NCBI GenBank assembly: GCA_019241095.1
Contig: JAFAXJ010000427.1
Location: forward strand, 1 to 7,158
Length of the DNA: 7,158 nt
Direction of reading: 5' to 3'
Source: Verrucomicrobiota bacterium
Lineage (GTDB): Bacteria > Verrucomicrobiota > Verrucomicrobiia > Chthoniobacterales > JAFAMB01
Within the stretch, counting starts at the first letter, position 1. Each line of letters begins with the position of its first letter. Of this stretch, positions 6,183 through 7,158 are shown piece by piece. A program made the translations under genes and the position numbers. The notes beneath the pieces are model-generated. The model saw nothing but the letters and a program-made list of their open reading frames with translations. It searched no databases and had not been told where the DNA came from.

Positions 6183-6189
6183 AAAATCG
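6173..6189. repeat. Perfect 8-1-8 inverted repeat
   Basis: CGATTTTT (6173-6180) and AAAAATCG (6182-6189) flank a single G. The centre would have to open to form a hairpin, so it may equally be a protein-binding palindrome or the edge of a lost mobile element. It overlaps the stop codon of the LysR relic. Confidence 0.45.
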
Positions 6190-6227
6190 GCCTCAGATAA
6201 CCTCGACAAATCTTGAGTTCACTGAGG
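6182..6227 (-). terminator. Possible terminator of the permease operon
   Basis: Read on the - strand downstream of the permease stop, CCTCAG (6222-6227) and CTGAGG (6191-6196) can form a 6-bp stem with a long loop. This is followed by CCGATTTTTC, whose T run is complementary to 6182-6186. An alternative stem AACCTC/GAGGTT (6199-6204, 6224-6229) competes with it. The location fits, but the stem is short and the loop is 25 bases. Confidence 0.3.
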
Positions 6228-6274
6228 TTCTACAAGAGCAATAAGCTTGTCTGAGGACCAGAATCTGAAGCTAT

Positions 6275-7084
6275 CTATTTGACTGCGCCGAAAGTCAATC
6301 CCTGCACAAGTTGCTTTTGGGTAAGCCACCCGAGGACCATGATTGGCGCCACAGCTAAGAGCGAAGCTGCAGACAATTTTGCCCAGAACAGCCCTTCAGG
6401 GCTCGAATAGGATGCAATAAACGCAGTCAATGGCGCTGCGTTTGCACTGGTGAGGTTGATGCTCCAAAAGGCTTCGTTCCACGCAAAGATGATCAGGATC
6501 AGTGCTGTCGAAGAAAGACCAGGCAGAGTCATCGGGCGCAGAAGATACCAGAGTTCCTGCCATATGGTTGCCCCATCGATTCGGCCCGCTTCCAGGACAG
6601 CCGCTGGCACCTCACAGAAGTAGGTATAAGCCATCCACACCGCGATGGGCAGGTTCATCAATGTGTAAATGATGATCAAGCCCCCAACAGTGTCCAAGAT
6701 ACCAAAAGTTCGGAATATCAGGTAAATTGGAACTAGCACGCCAACGGCGGGCATCATTTTCGTCGATAGCATCCAAAGCAAGGTCGACTGCGTTTTCAAT
6801 GTCGGAAAGAACGACATCTTATAGGCGGCCGGAATTGCAAAAAGAAAGCAAACTAAAGTCGAACCCACCGAGACATAAATAGAGTTCATGACGAACGCTA
6901 AATAGTTGCTACGGGCGAAAACGTCCCTGAAAGACTCAAGAGTAGGGATAAAGATCAAATCGGGGGAATAAGCGCCTTGTTCAGTCTTGAAAGCAGTGAT
7001 TGCCATCCAGAAGATTGGAAAGAAGATGATGATCGCTACCACCCACCCAATGATTCCAAATATAAGACCGCTATACTTTTTCAT
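6275..7084 (-). CDS. ABC sugar/polyol transporter permease, MalG/SmoG type
   Basis: This 269-residue inner-membrane protein is one half of the transmembrane channel of a carbohydrate ABC importer (CUT1 class). Six hydrophobic segments are visible at about residues 8-28, 66-88, 101-125, 131-155, 190-208 and 238-256. The EAA loop that docks on the ATPase is at about 160-187 (A-A-V-L-E-A-G-R-I-D-G-A, ending L-P-G). The C-terminus, Q-K-Q-L-V-Q-G-L-T-F-G-A-V-K, is typical of MalG-like proteins. The frame extends upstream to 7147, but ATG 7084 is chosen: it opens M-K-K-Y before the first membrane segment, has AAGGG and AGG just upstream, and starts one base after the stop of the preceding permease gene. 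It resembles permeases of sorbitol/mannitol importers. No ATPase gene follows it in the window, contrary to the usual order. Confidence 0.93.
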   Translation of the reverse strand: MKKYSGLIFGIIGWVVAIIIFFPIFWMAITAFKTEQGAYSPDLIFIPTLESFRDVFARSNYLAFVMNSIYVSVGSTLVCFLFAIPAAYKMSFFPTLKTQSTLLWMLSTKMMPAVGVLVPIYLIFRTFGILDTVGGLIIIYTLMNLPIAVWMAYTYFCEVPAAVLEAGRIDGATIWQELWYLLRPMTLPGLSSTALILIIFAWNEAFWSINLTSANAAPLTAFIASYSSPEGLFWAKLSAASLLAVAPIMVLGWLTQKQLVQGLTFGAVK

Positions 7085-7085
7085 G

Positions 7086-7158
7086 TTACCTGCCCTTGAG
7101 ATTTTGAGCGAGCATCCTGACCAGAAAATAAGCGACGATGTTCGCAAGAATAACGGCG
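7086..7158 (-). CDS. ABC sugar/polyol transporter permease, MalF/SmoF type, C-terminal end (partial)
   Basis: The - strand is open from the window edge to TAA at 7086-7088. The 23 visible codons read as a hydrophobic last membrane helix, A-V-I-L-A-N-I-V-A-Y-F-L-V, then a short basic tail, R-M-L-A-Q-N-L-K-G-R. This is how SmoF/MalF-like permeases of polyol importers usually end, and it lies directly upstream of a MalG-type partner with a one-base gap. The identification depends on this short tail plus context. Confidence 0.75.
   Translation of the reverse strand, partial: AVILANIVAYFLVRMLAQNLKGR

Larger units (their letters stand above)
5951..6274. other. Non-coding scar between bluB and the permease operon
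   Basis: These 324 bases have no intact gene. The first 90 bases after the bluB stop show nothing recognisable. A LysR helix-turn-helix remnant lies at about 6039-6182, a short perfect inverted repeat at 6173-6189, and overlapping CCTCAG/CTGAGG and AACCTC/GAGGTT pairs at 6191-6229 that could end the opposing permease transcript. The mixture of gene debris and repeats suggests an old recombination or insertion site. Confidence 0.6.

Noticed and set aside
1..7158. tRNA or rRNA genes, CRISPR arrays, toxin-antitoxin pairs, phage or defence genes
   Set aside because: Nothing on either strand showed the needed motifs, spacing of repeats or gene families.

Overview
The window looks like an ordinary bacterial chromosome of moderate GC (roughly half). 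Three housekeeping genes sit at the left edge, followed by a sugar or polyol utilisation locus that appears to have been rearranged. The thiL-tsaE-tsaB order, several GTG starts and generally weak Shine-Dalgarno sequences suggest a Gram-negative such as a member of Verrucomicrobiota. That assignment is tentative and rests on general impression, not on a search.

Layout. Positions 1-1098 (+) hold the 3' end of thiL (thiamine-monophosphate kinase), then tsaE and tsaB, two components of the t6A37 tRNA-modification machinery. They are packed as an operon, with tsaE and tsaB overlapping. A convergent, structured spacer follows. Positions 1188-3526 (-) hold a DeoR-family repressor followed by an FGGY-family carbohydrate kinase. 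Divergent from these, a class II ketose-bisphosphate aldolase of the GatY/KbaY type runs 3736-4662 (+). The divergent spacer holds two plausible overlapping promoters and a perfect 7-4-7 palindrome that is the best operator candidate for the repressor.

Right of the aldolase is a 123-residue ORF (4787-5158, +) that joins the signal peptide and first strand of a polyol-type ABC substrate-binding protein in frame to the last ~60 residues of the same kind of protein. About 300 central residues are missing, so it is read here as an internally deleted gene. A strong hairpin follows it, then an apparently intact bluB (5,6-dimethylbenzimidazole synthase, 5309-5950, +), then a ~320-base non-coding stretch containing a decayed LysR-type helix-turn-helix fragment. 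From the right edge, two ABC permease genes of the MalF/MalG polyol type come in on the - strand (the first only partly in the window). The second is the last gene before the scar, with no ATPase gene after it in the window.

How it fits together: the permeases, the once-intact binding protein, the kinase, the aldolase and the DeoR repressor are what one expects of import, phosphorylation and retro-aldol cleavage of a ketose or polyol. No dehydrogenase or isomerase is visible, so the substrate cannot be named. The deleted binding protein, the bluB insertion and the LysR relic together mark positions 4787-6274 as a junction where DNA has been lost and gained. No wholly new system is evident. 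The most informative features are the deletion, the operator and the placement of bluB.
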